NCBI GenBank assembly: GCA_050246115.1
Contig: JBFWWP010000006.1
Span: 1 to 64,000, forward strand
Direction of reading: 5' to 3'
DNA length: 64,000 nucleotides
Source: JBFWWP01 sp050246115
Lineage (GTDB): Bacteria; Planctomycetota; UBA8108; UBA1146; JAJFFE01
In this document: positions 1 to 9,851 of the stretch, one piece after another
How positions within the stretch are numbered: position 1 is the first letter of the stretch
How the letters are laid out: each line of letters opens with the position of its first letter
Program-made: the position numbers and the translations under genes
Notes under the pieces: model-generated
Databases searched by the model: none
Told to the model about the DNA's origin: nothing
Seen by the model: the letters and a program-made list of their open reading frames with translations, nothing else

Positions 1-1237
1 CGTTGGTTTTGTCACCATTGATACGCACTAAGGAGGGGGTCCGTTTTATTGTTTCTCTGAATTCTTGGTCAAAACCGCTGTTTCTCGGCAATCTGAAGCG
101 ATGGCGAGCCGATGCAACGGCAACTAGACTCGCGCTGCCCACGAGTACGACGTTCGTGACGGTGGGGTTTCCGAGACCGTCGCTCCAGGTGAGCGCTTCG
201 ACAACGGTCTGTTCCATGCAGTCGATCGGGTCGACCAGCGAGTTGCTGTCCACCGTGTATTCGGCTTCGACGACGACTTCGCCTGTCGGCGAGAACTGAA
301 CGAACACGCCGCCCATGAGGTCGTAGACGACTCCAACCGTCCAGCCCGGCCCCCCCACGGGCGTCAGGTTGGTCGTGAAGAAGGCTGGGCCCGCGCCGCC
401 ATGGATCGCGGCAAGGGGACCGACCGGGTCGAGGTCGACGACCGATAGGTAGGTTCCGGCGTTGGTAACGCCCATCGAGAAGCCCCGGGTGTCCCGCGCG
501 CCGTCCAGCGTCGGGTCCGGATCGCGGTATCCGAAGCCAACCGAGACGCGGGTGGGTTGTAAAGAGATCCCAGACACGACGACGGTTTCGCTATTGCCGA
601 AAGCGACGAGTTCGCTCTCCGGCACGAAAGGGTAGACCGTGATGGTGCCGGGCAGTCCGGTCGGGGTGAGCAGTCCATGCGTGGTCAAGATCAAGTCGTC
701 CACTGGTGGAGACCCGAGCGTGTCACAGACGAAGACGCTGGTCGTCGTCACCGGGTCCATGTCGGTCAGATCCATGGCCTCGTAGCCGAGGACCAAGAAC
801 TCGTAGCCGGTGCCCGGGAAGAGCCGGTTAGTTCCGATGTCGATGACGATTCCTTGAATTGCGCCGTTCGGGAGAAGCTGCGTCGAGGAGAAGGCCGGCA
901 TCATGCCCGCGTTGATGGTCTGCACCAGAGAGCTGCTGACTGCCGACGTGATCGTGAGAACGCCGGTGTCGTGGCAGACCCCATAGGTCCAGCCCGCCAC
1001 GCTGTCCGTGCTGGTGTTGTCGAAGAACACACTGGTGCCGATGGTCGTGCCGGAGAAGCCCGAAGCGTCATCCACGCGTAGGACCAGATCCGGGTCTTGG
1101 CCGAAGGCAAAGCCGCCGAACACGAGAATTGCCGCGGCGACGAGCGCGGAGCCGCGCACGCAAGTAGCCAGTGCTCGAACGCTCACGCTGGGGGCGTCGA
1201 GAAGGTGTCTGGCTCTCCAAGCCGCTCGTCGAAGCAT
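1..1237 (-). CDS. Secreted cohesin-like repeat protein, 3' end outside window
   Basis: The reading frame is open from an ATG at 1237, preceded by AGGAGG, through 412 codons to the window edge without a stop. The N-terminus is a long basic stretch followed by a hydrophobic segment ending in FGFAFGQ, a probable signal peptide. The mature part begins DPDLVLRVDDASG and holds two tandem cohesin-like beta-sandwich modules (DNTSTDSVAGWTYGVCHDTGVLT, then a second one around residues 210-370). It is clearly paralogous over almost its whole length to the protein at 35919-37301; both share QTINAGMMP, QGIVID and RDTRGFSMGV. That paralogue goes on into a dockerin, but here similarity stops near position 120 and the remaining DNA is visibly AT-richer. 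Function is unknown; an extracellular structural or anchoring role is inferred. Confidence 0.75.
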   Translation of the reverse strand, partial: MLRRAAWRARHLLDAPSVSVRALATCVRGSALVAAAILVFGGFAFGQDPDLVLRVDDASGFSGTTIGTSVFFDNTSTDSVAGWTYGVCHDTGVLTITSAVSSSLVQTINAGMMPAFSSTQLLPNGAIQGIVIDIGTNRLFPGTGYEFLVLGYEAMDLTDMDPVTTTSVFVCDTLGSPPVDDLILTTHGLLTPTGLPGTITVYPFVPESELVAFGNSETVVVSGISLQPTRVSVGFGYRDPDPTLDGARDTRGFSMGVTNAGTYLSVVDLDPVGPLAAIHGGAGPAFFTTNLTPVGGPGWTVGVVYDLMGGVFVQFSPTGEVVVEAEYTVDSNSLVDPIDCMEQTVVEALTWSDGLGNPTVTNVVLVGSASLVAVASARHRFRLPRNSGFDQEFRETIKRTPSLVRINGDKTN

Positions 1238-2072
1238 GTTGCCTCCTGGTCTTGCGACGCCCGAATGAACTTCGTGAACCGCTTCGTCGATCCCGCAAGC
1301 CAGCCCCAACGTGCAGCGAGTTGCATCGCGCGGCCGGGTTCGAGGTGACGCTGAGCGGATGATACCCCGAGCTGCACCTGGACTCCATCCAACGGCGGTG
1401 GATCGGGGTCGGGAGCCCTCTGCGGGTCAACTCGGACTCACGGATGCCCCGACATGTTCGGCGAAGATCGCGGAGTTTTTCCGTCCGAGCTCTCTACCAC
1501 AGGTGTTTCTACTCGAGGCGGGGCGCCTCGTCGGAGCTGCTCGGGCGTGTCGAGTCGAGAAGGGGCCACTTGGGGTCAATGGGAGTGTTCAGCGCGCCCC
1601 ACCCTACCCGCGAGCTTCGTGAAGCACGAGCTCTGGTTGAACAGCGTGCCTCATTCCTTGCTTCCAGGGTGATCGGAGGTCACTGGTTGCACGACGCTGC
1701 GGCGACTCGCTGGGATGCTGAGTGTTGCGCACGCGGTTCCCAGCGGTTCAGAGACGACCCGACGCTGGCGAGCCGGTGACAGGTCCCTTGGCCGAAAGGC
1801 GAGCCGGGTTTGCGTCGGAGATCCCTTTGATTCACGAAAGGCGGTGTCCATCTTCACGCGCCCGTTCGATCGAAAGCGACTGTGAAAGGCTACGGCCGTG
1901 GCGGACGCCTTGCCCTTCGCCGCGACCCCGACGTTCGTCCGCAAGCGACCGGCATGCTCCCCTAGTGAGAGCCTACTCTCAGCGCGGCCCGGCGTCATCG
2001 GGACTCGTGCCGGAGGGCGTCCGGACCGCTGTGCCCGTTGCCTGGCTGCTAAACCGTGAGAGGAGTTGCCCG
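1238..2072. other. Divergent intergenic region, no gene supported
   Basis: This 835-bp stretch lies between two divergently transcribed secreted-protein genes and should hold both promoters. Short ORFs here have arginine/serine-rich shadow composition and no domain signal. I see no RNA gene. The ribosome binding sites of the flanking genes lie at its two ends. Confidence 0.5.
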
Positions 2073-3683
2073 ATGGATCGTCGCTCACCATTTCCCCGAA
2101 CTCGCTGGACCCTGGTGCACTCGGTTCTTGCAATGGCTACCGTTTGGTTGCTGGCGGGTGGACGTGTCGCTGGCGCGGAAATCCTCGTGCCAGGCGACCA
2201 GCCCACCGTCCAAGCGGCCATCGACGTTTCGACCGACGGTGATGTGGTGCGTGTAGCGCCGGGCATCTACCCGGAGGTCGTTGATTTCATGGAGCGCGCG
2301 ATCGTCGTTGTGGGGACGGCCGGCGCGACGCAGACGACGATCGAAGGACGGGTTCGGTTCGGGAACGTAGACTCCGATTCTGTTCTCCGGGGATTCACGA
2401 TCCACGGGATTCCCGGTGCCACGGCGCAAGGGATTCTCGTGGAGGGCGGTGGGCCCACCGTCGAGGAGTGCGTGATTACGGGCCACGACCCCGGCAGCCA
2501 GGCGCTGCGTGGCGGCGGGCTGCGTGCCACGATCGGAGCGGGCAAGACCCTGACCATCCGGGACTGTCTCTTCGAGGGGAACACCGACGGCTTCGGAGCG
2601 GGGTTCTTCGTCCAGGGGGCCGGTCACGTACTCATCGAAGACGCGGTCTGTCGCATGAACCACTGCACGATCATCGGCGCGGGTGCGCTGGTCGAAACCG
2701 ACACCGCGGTGTTGCGGCGCTGCCGATTCGAGAACAACTACAGCGAATTCTCCGCCGCGGGTCTGAGCATTGGGAAGACCGTGAACCCGCTGGCATCGGG
2801 CCCCCGGACCCAGGGCCTCGTCGAAGAGTGCGATTTCATCGGGAACAATGCCAGTTACTGTGGACCTGCCTTCCTCGACCATGTCGCCGAGGTCCTGTGG
2901 AGGCGGTGCCGTTTCGAGGGCAACTCGGCGGGCGGCACCGGCGGGGTGGGATGCGGAGAACGCAACGTGAGCGTGTTCGAACAGTGCGTGTTCGTCGGCA
3001 ACTCGGCTCCTGGGAACGCTCCGTCGCTCTACGCGGACGCCATCAACGGGGCGACCCTGGTGTTCGACCGGTGCACGGTCGCCGACAACACGCCCGCGCA
3101 GCTCATCAGCTTGCAGCCCAACACCAACGTGACGTTCGTGAGCTCGATTCTGCACGCGGCGGACGACGTCCACTTGGGTACTACCCCGGGCGCGATCGGT
3201 ACGCTGGAAATCCGCTACTCGAACGTGCGGGGGGGAGCGGTCGGTCCAGGGAACATCGACGCCGATCCGGCGTTCGTGGATTCCGCTTCGGGGAACTATC
3301 ACCTGGCGTTCGCATCGCCGTGCGTCGACGCAGGAGATCCCGCGTCGCCGCTCGATCCCGACGGGACCACCGCCGATCAGGGGGCGTTGCCCGTGGATCA
3401 GACGAACTCCGTTTTCGTGCGCGGGGACGCGAGCCGCGACGGCCTCGTCGACCTGGCGGATCCGATCCGCATCCTCAACGTGCTGTTCCAGAACGACGTC
3501 GGCCTCGGCTGTCATGCGGCAGCAGACGCCAACTCCGACGGCCGGCTCGACGTCGGCGATGCTCTGTTCCTGTTCGCGTACGTGCTCCTCGACGGTCCGC
3601 CGCCCGGCGCACCATTCCCCGATTGCGGAGCCGATCCGAGTGGCTCGGGGCTCGACTGTCTGTCGCCCGGCGGCGGGTGCTGA
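2073..3683 (+). CDS. Secreted right-handed beta-helix protein with C-terminal dockerin-like domain
   Basis: A 536-residue secreted protein. I chose the ATG at 2073 because it has GAGGAG just upstream and opens a basic N-region plus hydrophobic core ending in GGRVAGA, a normal signal peptide; the frame is open further upstream but without such features. Residues about 30-430 read as a right-handed parallel beta-helix of the pectate-lyase/DUF1565 type (PTVQAAID, GDVVRVAPGIYPE, LRGFTIHG, repeated VEECxFxGN turns). Residues about 445-520 are a two-repeat dockerin-like calcium-binding unit (GDASRDGLVDLADP and ADANSDGRLDVGDA), followed by the local tail PFPDCGADP...C. Likely a surface or extracellular carbohydrate-associated protein; no catalytic residues could be assigned. 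Confidence 0.85.
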   Translation: MDRRSPFPRTRWTLVHSVLAMATVWLLAGGRVAGAEILVPGDQPTVQAAIDVSTDGDVVRVAPGIYPEVVDFMERAIVVVGTAGATQTTIEGRVRFGNVDSDSVLRGFTIHGIPGATAQGILVEGGGPTVEECVITGHDPGSQALRGGGLRATIGAGKTLTIRDCLFEGNTDGFGAGFFVQGAGHVLIEDAVCRMNHCTIIGAGALVETDTAVLRRCRFENNYSEFSAAGLSIGKTVNPLASGPRTQGLVEECDFIGNNASYCGPAFLDHVAEVLWRRCRFEGNSAGGTGGVGCGERNVSVFEQCVFVGNSAPGNAPSLYADAINGATLVFDRCTVADNTPAQLISLQPNTNVTFVSSILHAADDVHLGTTPGAIGTLEIRYSNVRGGAVGPGNIDADPAFVDSASGNYHLAFASPCVDAGDPASPLDPDGTTADQGALPVDQTNSVFVRGDASRDGLVDLADPIRILNVLFQNDVGLGCHAAADANSDGRLDVGDALFLFAYVLLDGPPPGAPFPDCGADPSGSGLDCLSPGGGC

Positions 3684-4124
3684 GGAGGGAAGTCGGATTC
3701 CGGAAGCTCGCTCGGCGACCGCGCTCACTGGACTCGAGCGCGTTCCGATCGATCCCCCGCCTCGCGCTGGTGCCACCTCGCCGCTCGACGCGTTCTCGTC
3801 ACTCGGTCCCGACGGGCATCGGTTCGTGGTCGGAGACTCCGCCCTGGTGGGGGCGGACCTGCATGTCCCAGCATTTCTCCCGGCGTGGGGTGAGGTGGCC
3901 GGGTCGCCGCGTTCTGGTGGTAGCGCCGCCGCCCTCCGCGGGTTCGTGGTCCGCGGTCCCGGGTTTGATTGTCGGAGAAACCAATGGACCAACGCCAGCA
4001 GTCGGGCGAGTATAGGTGGGCCTGAGGTACCGACCCGGTGGGCTCCGGGCCAAGGTCATTGAAAGACTCACCCGCAAAGGGCGAGGCGGAATGCGTCACT
4101 GGAGCGTGGAGGAGGTGCAACCCC
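3684..4124. other. Intergenic region upstream of kinase operon
   Basis: These 441 bases separate the beta-helix gene from the kinase pair. Nothing gene-like or repeated was recognised. The promoter of the kinase operon is presumably here, and a strong GGAGGAGGTG ribosome binding site closes it at about 4108-4117. Confidence 0.45.
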
Positions 4125-6869
4125 ATGATCCGGGTCCAGAGCGACGAAGCCGACGCCCTGCAGCTGTTTTGGTCGGCCGTCGATCTCCCGCTGTCCGAGC
4201 GTCGGGATTACTTGCTTCGACACTGCGCGCAACGTCCGGCGCTCCGAGATCGTCTCGATCGTCTGCTCCGAGCCTTCGAGAGCTCCGAGAAGAACACGAG
4301 CCATGGGTCGATCCCTGAGTTCTTGAGTTGGTTGGATTCGGGTGGCGCGGCAGAGCGGCGCGCGCAACGCGCCCCGATTCCGGAACGCATCGAGCGCTAC
4401 CAATTGCTTCAACCCTTGGGCGCGGGGGGCATGGGAGTCGTCTATCTCGCAGAGGATGTCGACACGCGACGGCGCGTCGCGATCAAGATCCTGAATCCTG
4501 GGATCGACCCCAAGCGAGCGGCCCAACGTTTCGAGCTCGAGGGAGCGCTGCTCGCCCGCCTGCGACACCCCGGTGTCGCGCAGGTCTACGAGGCCGGCGA
4601 GACGTCGGGCGGGCTCTTCTTCATGGCGCTCGAGTACGTCGAGGGGCAGACGCTCGGGGCCTACCGCACCGAGCATTCGCTCACCGTCGCGCAGCGAGTG
4701 GCGCTCGCCGCGCAGATCTGCGAGATCCTCGAGCACGCCCACCAACGCGGCGTGATTCATCGTGACCTGAAGCCCGCGAACATTCTCGTTTCCGGGCCAC
4801 CGGATCGGCCATCCGTCAAGATCATCGACTTCGGACTCGCGAAGCTGATCGACAGCAGCGCGCAAGTTCGCCCCTTCGCCACAGTCGTCGGACACATCGT
4901 CGGCACACTCGCCTACATGAGTCCCGAGCAAGCGGCGGGGCACGGCGAGGTCGACCTGCGCACCGATGTGTATGCGCTGGGAGTCATCCTCGGAGAGCTC
5001 CTGACGGGCCAGGTTCCACCGATCGAGTCCACGCGGGCCGCGCACGACTACCTCGACCGACTCGATCGAGCCGATCTCGATCGCCCGCTCCGCCCCATCG
5101 TGGAGCATGCCGTGGCGCCGGATCGCGCGGACCGTTACCCGTCCTGCCGAGAGCTGGCCGCGGACCTCCATCGGTACCTGGTCGGCGAACCCGTCGAAGT
5201 CGGGCCGCAGCCTTGGATCCAACGGTGGCGGCGCTTCCATCGTCGCTATCGCAGCGTCGTTTGGCCGGTCGCCATCACCTTCGCGGCACTCCTGGCCTGT
5301 TCACTAACCTTCTTCGGACTGTGGCGATCCAAGGAGCATGCGCTCACACTCGCTCGAGACTCTTGGGAGCGCCAGACCGACGCACGCCTAGAGGCCGAAG
5401 CTCGAACCCAGGAGATTCTGCAGCTGTCGGATCTCAACCGGGTCGAGAGCCTGGTTGCGCCGATCGTGTCCGATCCGGGGACCGAACTGGAGGCGTTGGA
5501 ATCCTGGCTCCGCGATTTCGGCGAACTCGAGCGCCGTCTCCCGGACCACCGGCGCGCTCTCGAAGGGCTTCGGACGCGGGCCGGAGCCCGATCCACCGGC
5601 GAGCGCGCCGATGTTCGCACCTTCGCCGACACCGTCCTCGACGAGTGGGGGGAACGACTCAAGTTCTTTCGAGCGGCGCGCGATCGGGCGTCGGCGGAAG
5701 ACTCGGTCGTTCCGCAGGTCGTCATCGCGGACCTCGAGAGCGAGATCGATCTCTTCGAACGCACCGTCGCGGCCTGGTCGAGTTTGGAATCACCCGAGGA
5801 TTGGCTCTTCCCCGACGAGGTAGATCAGTGGCGTCATGACATCCTGGCAAGGATCGTGGCCGATACCACGGCGCTCGGAGACTCGGCCGCGGTGTTCGAT
5901 CGGGAAATCAACACCCGCGGCACGATCACCCGCCGGCTCGAGTGCGCGCGCGACGAGCGCTGTCGCTTCGAGGCGGCGCTCCCCGAATGGGACACCGCAA
6001 TCCGCTCGATCGCGAACCCGAGGGAGTGCCCACAGTACGCCGGGTTGGTCATCTCACCCCAGCCGGGGCTGGTACCGTTGGGCCGGGATCCCGACTCGGG
6101 ACTGTGGGAGTTCCTTCACTTGACCACGGGCGAAGCACCGCGCCGCGATCCCGCGTGGCACGTGGTGCCCGACCCGGACTTCGGCGTGGTGCTCGTCCTG
6201 ATTCCGGGTGGCACGGATCTCTTGGGGGCTCAGTCGGATGACGAGTCCGCCCCGAACTACGATGCGCGAAAGAAGGGCCACGAGGGCCCGGTCCACGAGG
6301 TGACCCTCGATCCCTACTTCATCTCGAAGTTCGAAATGACCCATGGCCAATGGTGGCGCGCGACCCATCGCCATCCCGCCGTCGAAAACCGGGGGCGGAG
6401 CCCGCTCCTTCCGGTCCGGCCGGCGAACGGGATTTCGTGGTACCAGGCCACCCGCGATCTCCCCCGCATGGGGCTGGAGCTGCCCACCGAGGCGCAATGG
6501 GAGTTCGCGGCTCGTGCGGGCACCGACACGCCGACTTGGGCGGGTTCGAGTGATCCAGCCGGCGCAGGCCTCGAGGATGATCATGCGATCGAGACCGATG
6601 AGCCCGACGTCGGCAGCTTCGCCCCGAATCCCTTCGGTCTGTACGACGTGCTGGGAAGCGTGGGCGAGTGGTGTCGAGAGGCGTCCACCCCGGACCTCGC
6701 GACCTCCCATCCCCGCCTCGGCGATGGGCTTCGGCCTTCGTCGCCGGGAGCGGGAGTTCGAGTGAGCCGGGGCCATTACTCGGCGGCCCGTGTTCAGTAC
6801 GCGCCGGACCGCGCTTCCGTGAACAACGGCGTGCGTCCCGTGCGCCGACTCCTGGGAGGAGAGCCATGA
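4125..6869 (+). CDS. Membrane Ser/Thr protein kinase with C-terminal FGE-like domain
   Basis: A 914-residue receptor-type Hanks kinase. The start at 4125 follows GGAGGAGGTG. Residues 1-80 form the helical N-terminal region common in planctomycete kinases. The kinase domain (about 88-355) has LGAGGMGVVY, VAIK, HRDLKPAN, DFGLAK and GTLAYMSPEQ, so it looks active. One membrane segment (about 376-400, VVWPVAITFAALLA) is followed by a helical region to about 640. The linker motif GLVPLGRDPDSGLWEF precedes an FGE/sulfatase-modifying-factor-like domain (about 690-905, IPGGTDLLGAQS, PTEAQWEFAARAG, GSVGEWC). I do not find the paired catalytic cysteines of true FGE near the C-terminus, so this is probably a binding or sensor fold. 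The stop overlaps the next gene's start (ATGA). Confidence 0.9.
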   Translation: MIRVQSDEADALQLFWSAVDLPLSERRDYLLRHCAQRPALRDRLDRLLRAFESSEKNTSHGSIPEFLSWLDSGGAAERRAQRAPIPERIERYQLLQPLGAGGMGVVYLAEDVDTRRRVAIKILNPGIDPKRAAQRFELEGALLARLRHPGVAQVYEAGETSGGLFFMALEYVEGQTLGAYRTEHSLTVAQRVALAAQICEILEHAHQRGVIHRDLKPANILVSGPPDRPSVKIIDFGLAKLIDSSAQVRPFATVVGHIVGTLAYMSPEQAAGHGEVDLRTDVYALGVILGELLTGQVPPIESTRAAHDYLDRLDRADLDRPLRPIVEHAVAPDRADRYPSCRELAADLHRYLVGEPVEVGPQPWIQRWRRFHRRYRSVVWPVAITFAALLACSLTFFGLWRSKEHALTLARDSWERQTDARLEAEARTQEILQLSDLNRVESLVAPIVSDPGTELEALESWLRDFGELERRLPDHRRALEGLRTRAGARSTGERADVRTFADTVLDEWGERLKFFRAARDRASAEDSVVPQVVIADLESEIDLFERTVAAWSSLESPEDWLFPDEVDQWRHDILARIVADTTALGDSAAVFDREINTRGTITRRLECARDERCRFEAALPEWDTAIRSIANPRECPQYAGLVISPQPGLVPLGRDPDSGLWEFLHLTTGEAPRRDPAWHVVPDPDFGVVLVLIPGGTDLLGAQSDDESAPNYDARKKGHEGPVHEVTLDPYFISKFEMTHGQWWRATHRHPAVENRGRSPLLPVRPANGISWYQATRDLPRMGLELPTEAQWEFAARAGTDTPTWAGSSDPAGAGLEDDHAIETDEPDVGSFAPNPFGLYDVLGSVGEWCREASTPDLATSHPRLGDGLRPSSPGAGVRVSRGHYSAARVQYAPDRASVNNGVRPVRRLLGGEP

Positions 6870-9568
6870 TCGCCCCGACTTTCCGCGTCCCCGGCTATGC
6901 GATCGAGGAACTCGTCGCCGAGGGCGAGACGAGCCGAGTCTATCGAGCGAGGCAAGGCAAGCCGGATCGCAGGGTCGCCATCAAAGTGTTCACGGCGAAT
7001 CGCGGTGACTTGTCGGTGCGGCTCTACCTGACGGAGCTCGAGGCACTGGATCGATTGTCTCACCCCGGGATCGGTCGGGTGCATGACTCTGGCTTTTCCG
7101 ATGAAGGGCGGCCCTACATCGTCACCGAGTTCATCTCAGGCGAGCCCATGGATCGGTACTGTGATTCCCGCGCATTGTCGCTCCAGGATCGGTTGCAGCT
7201 CTTCGTCCAGGTGTGTGACGCCGTCTGGCATGCGCATCAGGCAGGAGTGCTCCACCGGGATCTGAAGCCTGCCAACCTGCTGGTCGTCGAAACACCGGTC
7301 GCCGCAGTTCGGGTGATCGACTTTGGCTGCTCCGCGCTCGAGGCCGCGACGCCGAGTTCCGGCGCGGGCCTCGGTCTCGTCGGAACACCCGAGTACATGA
7401 GTCCGGAACAAGCGCGCGGCGAGGTGGACTCACGGAACGACGTTTTCTCCCTCGGGGTGCTGTTGTTCCAGCTCACTCTCGGCCAGCTGCCGTGGACTCG
7501 CGGTGACACAGAAGGCGTCGAGCGATCCCTTTCCGCGTGGATCCAAGCGCGCCAGGCGCGCGACCCTTTCGACCTCCTGCGGGGGGCCCCCGGTGCGACT
7601 CCAGCACTGTGCGGCGGGGAGAGCCGCCGCATTGGGAGGGATCTCGCGTGGATTCTTCGACGAGCGACCGCGGCGAGGGCCGCGGATCGTTTCGCGAGTG
7701 TCCGAGACCTCGGCGAGGACGTGCGTGCCTACCTTCGTGGAGATCGTCCGTCGAGCGCGCCTCAGAGTGCAACCGCAGACTTTCAGCGCCTCATTCGCCG
7801 GCATCGCGCCGCCGCAGTGACGACCCTCCTCGTCGGTTCGCTGCTGACTGTGGGCGCGTGGGTGTCCCAGAGTCTCTACGCTCAGTCGAGGGACGCTTGG
7901 CAGCGAGTGGTTCGAGCGGAGTCCGACGAGCGCGATGAAACCCAACGTCTTGTCGCTCGCCGCCAGCAGCTCGAGCGCCTTTCTCTGGGCCGACGCGTCG
8001 ACGAGCTTCGCCGGGAAGCGGGCGCGATCCCCCCCCGAGACGACACTTCCGTCTCGCGCTTGCGTGAGTGGCTGAATCGCGCGGCCGCGATCGCCGCTTC
8101 GCTTCCGGTTCAGGCTGCGCTCCTCGACGAGCTGCGTGAACGAGCGCTCCCGTACACGGATGAAGACCGGCGCGAAGACATGGCAACGCACCCGGATCTC
8201 CCGGCTCTCGACGCCACGCGCGGCTCGCTCGAAGCGCTGCGCGCGCAGCTCGCGTCCCTGCCGGCGCTGCCCGTCGGGCAGGAGGAGCATCCGCAGGGAC
8301 GCCGGACCTTGCTTCGTCGGCAAATCGCCGCTCAGGAGGAGCGGATCGCCGACCTCGAGACTCGCGTCGCGAGCCGTCGAACTTGGCACTTCACGACACC
8401 CGAGGATCAGTGGTACCACGACGAACTGCAGAGCCTGGTCGAGTCGATTCGTGAGCTTCTCGAGGCTGGAGCCGCGGAACACCCCGCGAGCCGCCGGTTC
8501 CGAAACAGCTGCCCGGGTATCGCACAACGCCTGACGGATCTCGAGCACTGGATCGGCCTTCGCGACCGAGCAGGCCGCGCGAGGTGGGACCGAGCCATTC
8601 GAGACATCGCCGCTCACCCCGCCTATGGCGCAGTCGCGATCCACCCGATGCTTGGTTTCGCTCCCCTCGGACCCGACCCCGAGTCGGGACTCTGGGAGTT
8701 CGCGTTCCTTCCCAGTGGCAACGAGCCCGAGCGGGGAGCCGACGGAAAGTGGCTCCAAGATCCCGAGGACGCCATCATCTTCGTGCTCCTTCCCGGTGGT
8801 CGATTCCTGATGGGATCGCAAAGCACCGACCCGGCCGCGCCCAACTTCGACCCCGCCGCGACCGAACTCGACCAACCGGTGCACCCGGTGACCCTCGATC
8901 CGTTCTTCGTCGCCAAGTACGAAGTCACGCAAGCCCAGTGGCTCCACCTTTCGGACGCCAACCCGAGCGCTTGGCACGACATCGACCGGCGGTGGAAGTA
9001 CCCGATCGATTCCGCGTGGGCGCTTGTTTCTCGTTTCCCAGTGGACGCCTTGCCATGGGAGACGGCCGACGAGGTCCTCGCGCGATGGGGCCTCGCGATA
9101 CCAACCGAGGCGCAATGGGAGTACGCCGCGCGCGGAGGCACCACGACGCCTTGGTGGACAGGAACGGACGAGCGCTCCCTCGAAGGTGCGGCCAACATCA
9201 ACGATCAACGGCTCCACGATTTGATCGTGAGTGCCCAGCCCAACGCTCGAGACACCTGGCTCAGCACGCGGTGGCTCGATGACGGATTCGCGCGGTCATC
9301 CCCGGTCGGGAGTTTTCGCCCGAACCCCTACGGCCTCTACGATGTCCTTGGAAATGTCTTCGAGTGGTCCGAGGACTTGGCGGACTACCATCAGCCGGTG
9401 ATCGACCGCGCGGGACGCCACGCAGGCGGTGACGCTGCCATCCGCAGTGTGCGGGGCGGGAACTTCGCGGAGTCCCTTCCGAAGGATCTCATGCGCCGAA
9501 GCCCCTACGGCACTTCTCACCTCCGCAACTTCTTCGGGGTGCGCCCAGTCTGCCAGACCCCCGAGTAG
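6866..9568 (+). CDS. Second membrane Ser/Thr kinase with C-terminal FGE-like domain
   Basis: A 900-residue paralogue of the preceding kinase, starting at an ATG that overlaps the upstream stop and is preceded by GGGAGGAGAG; translational coupling is likely. The kinase domain (about 9-275) keeps VAIK (Lys about 40), HRDLKPAN (about 130), DFG (about 152) and GTPEYMSPEQ, but the glycine loop is degenerate (VAEGETSRVY). A membrane segment at about 314-334 (TTLLVGSLLTVGAWV) is followed by a helical region, the shared linker motif GPDPESGLWEF and the FGE-like domain (about 640-900: FVLLPGGRFLMGS, PTEAQWEYAARGG, GNVFEW). The FGE active-site cysteine pair is not visible. The two kinases may hetero-oligomerise or answer the same signal; this is inference. 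Confidence 0.9.
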   Translation: MIAPTFRVPGYAIEELVAEGETSRVYRARQGKPDRRVAIKVFTANRGDLSVRLYLTELEALDRLSHPGIGRVHDSGFSDEGRPYIVTEFISGEPMDRYCDSRALSLQDRLQLFVQVCDAVWHAHQAGVLHRDLKPANLLVVETPVAAVRVIDFGCSALEAATPSSGAGLGLVGTPEYMSPEQARGEVDSRNDVFSLGVLLFQLTLGQLPWTRGDTEGVERSLSAWIQARQARDPFDLLRGAPGATPALCGGESRRIGRDLAWILRRATAARAADRFASVRDLGEDVRAYLRGDRPSSAPQSATADFQRLIRRHRAAAVTTLLVGSLLTVGAWVSQSLYAQSRDAWQRVVRAESDERDETQRLVARRQQLERLSLGRRVDELRREAGAIPPRDDTSVSRLREWLNRAAAIAASLPVQAALLDELRERALPYTDEDRREDMATHPDLPALDATRGSLEALRAQLASLPALPVGQEEHPQGRRTLLRRQIAAQEERIADLETRVASRRTWHFTTPEDQWYHDELQSLVESIRELLEAGAAEHPASRRFRNSCPGIAQRLTDLEHWIGLRDRAGRARWDRAIRDIAAHPAYGAVAIHPMLGFAPLGPDPESGLWEFAFLPSGNEPERGADGKWLQDPEDAIIFVLLPGGRFLMGSQSTDPAAPNFDPAATELDQPVHPVTLDPFFVAKYEVTQAQWLHLSDANPSAWHDIDRRWKYPIDSAWALVSRFPVDALPWETADEVLARWGLAIPTEAQWEYAARGGTTTPWWTGTDERSLEGAANINDQRLHDLIVSAQPNARDTWLSTRWLDDGFARSSPVGSFRPNPYGLYDVLGNVFEWSEDLADYHQPVIDRAGRHAGGDAAIRSVRGGNFAESLPKDLMRRSPYGTSHLRNFFGVRPVCQTPE

Positions 9569-9644
9569 GGGCGCTCGCTCGTGAAGAGCCCGGCACGGTG
9601 TGACCGAAACGAAGAAGCCACGAACGAGATGTGCCGAGGCAGAC

Positions 9645-9851
9645 TCAAGAGCCTCGTGGCTTCTCCTTGGGCCGTCGTCGCAAACGGTAGATCCGCCCGA
9701 GGACTTGCCTGAGATCCTCGTCATCCAACCCGGCCTCCGCCAGAAACCGGTCCGGGTCCAGGAATTCCCCGCGCAGAGCAGCCTCGAGGTAGAGCTCGTA
9801 GCAGAGATCTCGCTTCTTCTCCCGCTCGGGGTCTTTCTCCGTCGGTCGCAT
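9645..9851 (-). CDS. Small ORF resembling a kinase N-terminal region, downstream of ECF sigma
   Basis: A 68-residue, strongly charged, helical ORF with no membrane segment. The pattern YLEAALRGEFLDPDRFLAEAGL followed by a basic helix resembles the short N-terminal segment preceding the kinase domain in some planctomycete sigma-linked kinases, but no kinase domain follows. It lies on the same strand as, and 313 bp downstream of, the sigma factor at 10165-10767. It could be a stand-alone adaptor, a remnant of a deleted kinase, or a chance ORF. The ribosome binding site (AGAGGGAC) is close to the ATG and only moderate. Confidence 0.4.
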   Translation of the reverse strand: MRPTEKDPEREKKRDLCYELYLEAALRGEFLDPDRFLAEAGLDDEDLRQVLGRIYRLRRRPKEKPRGS

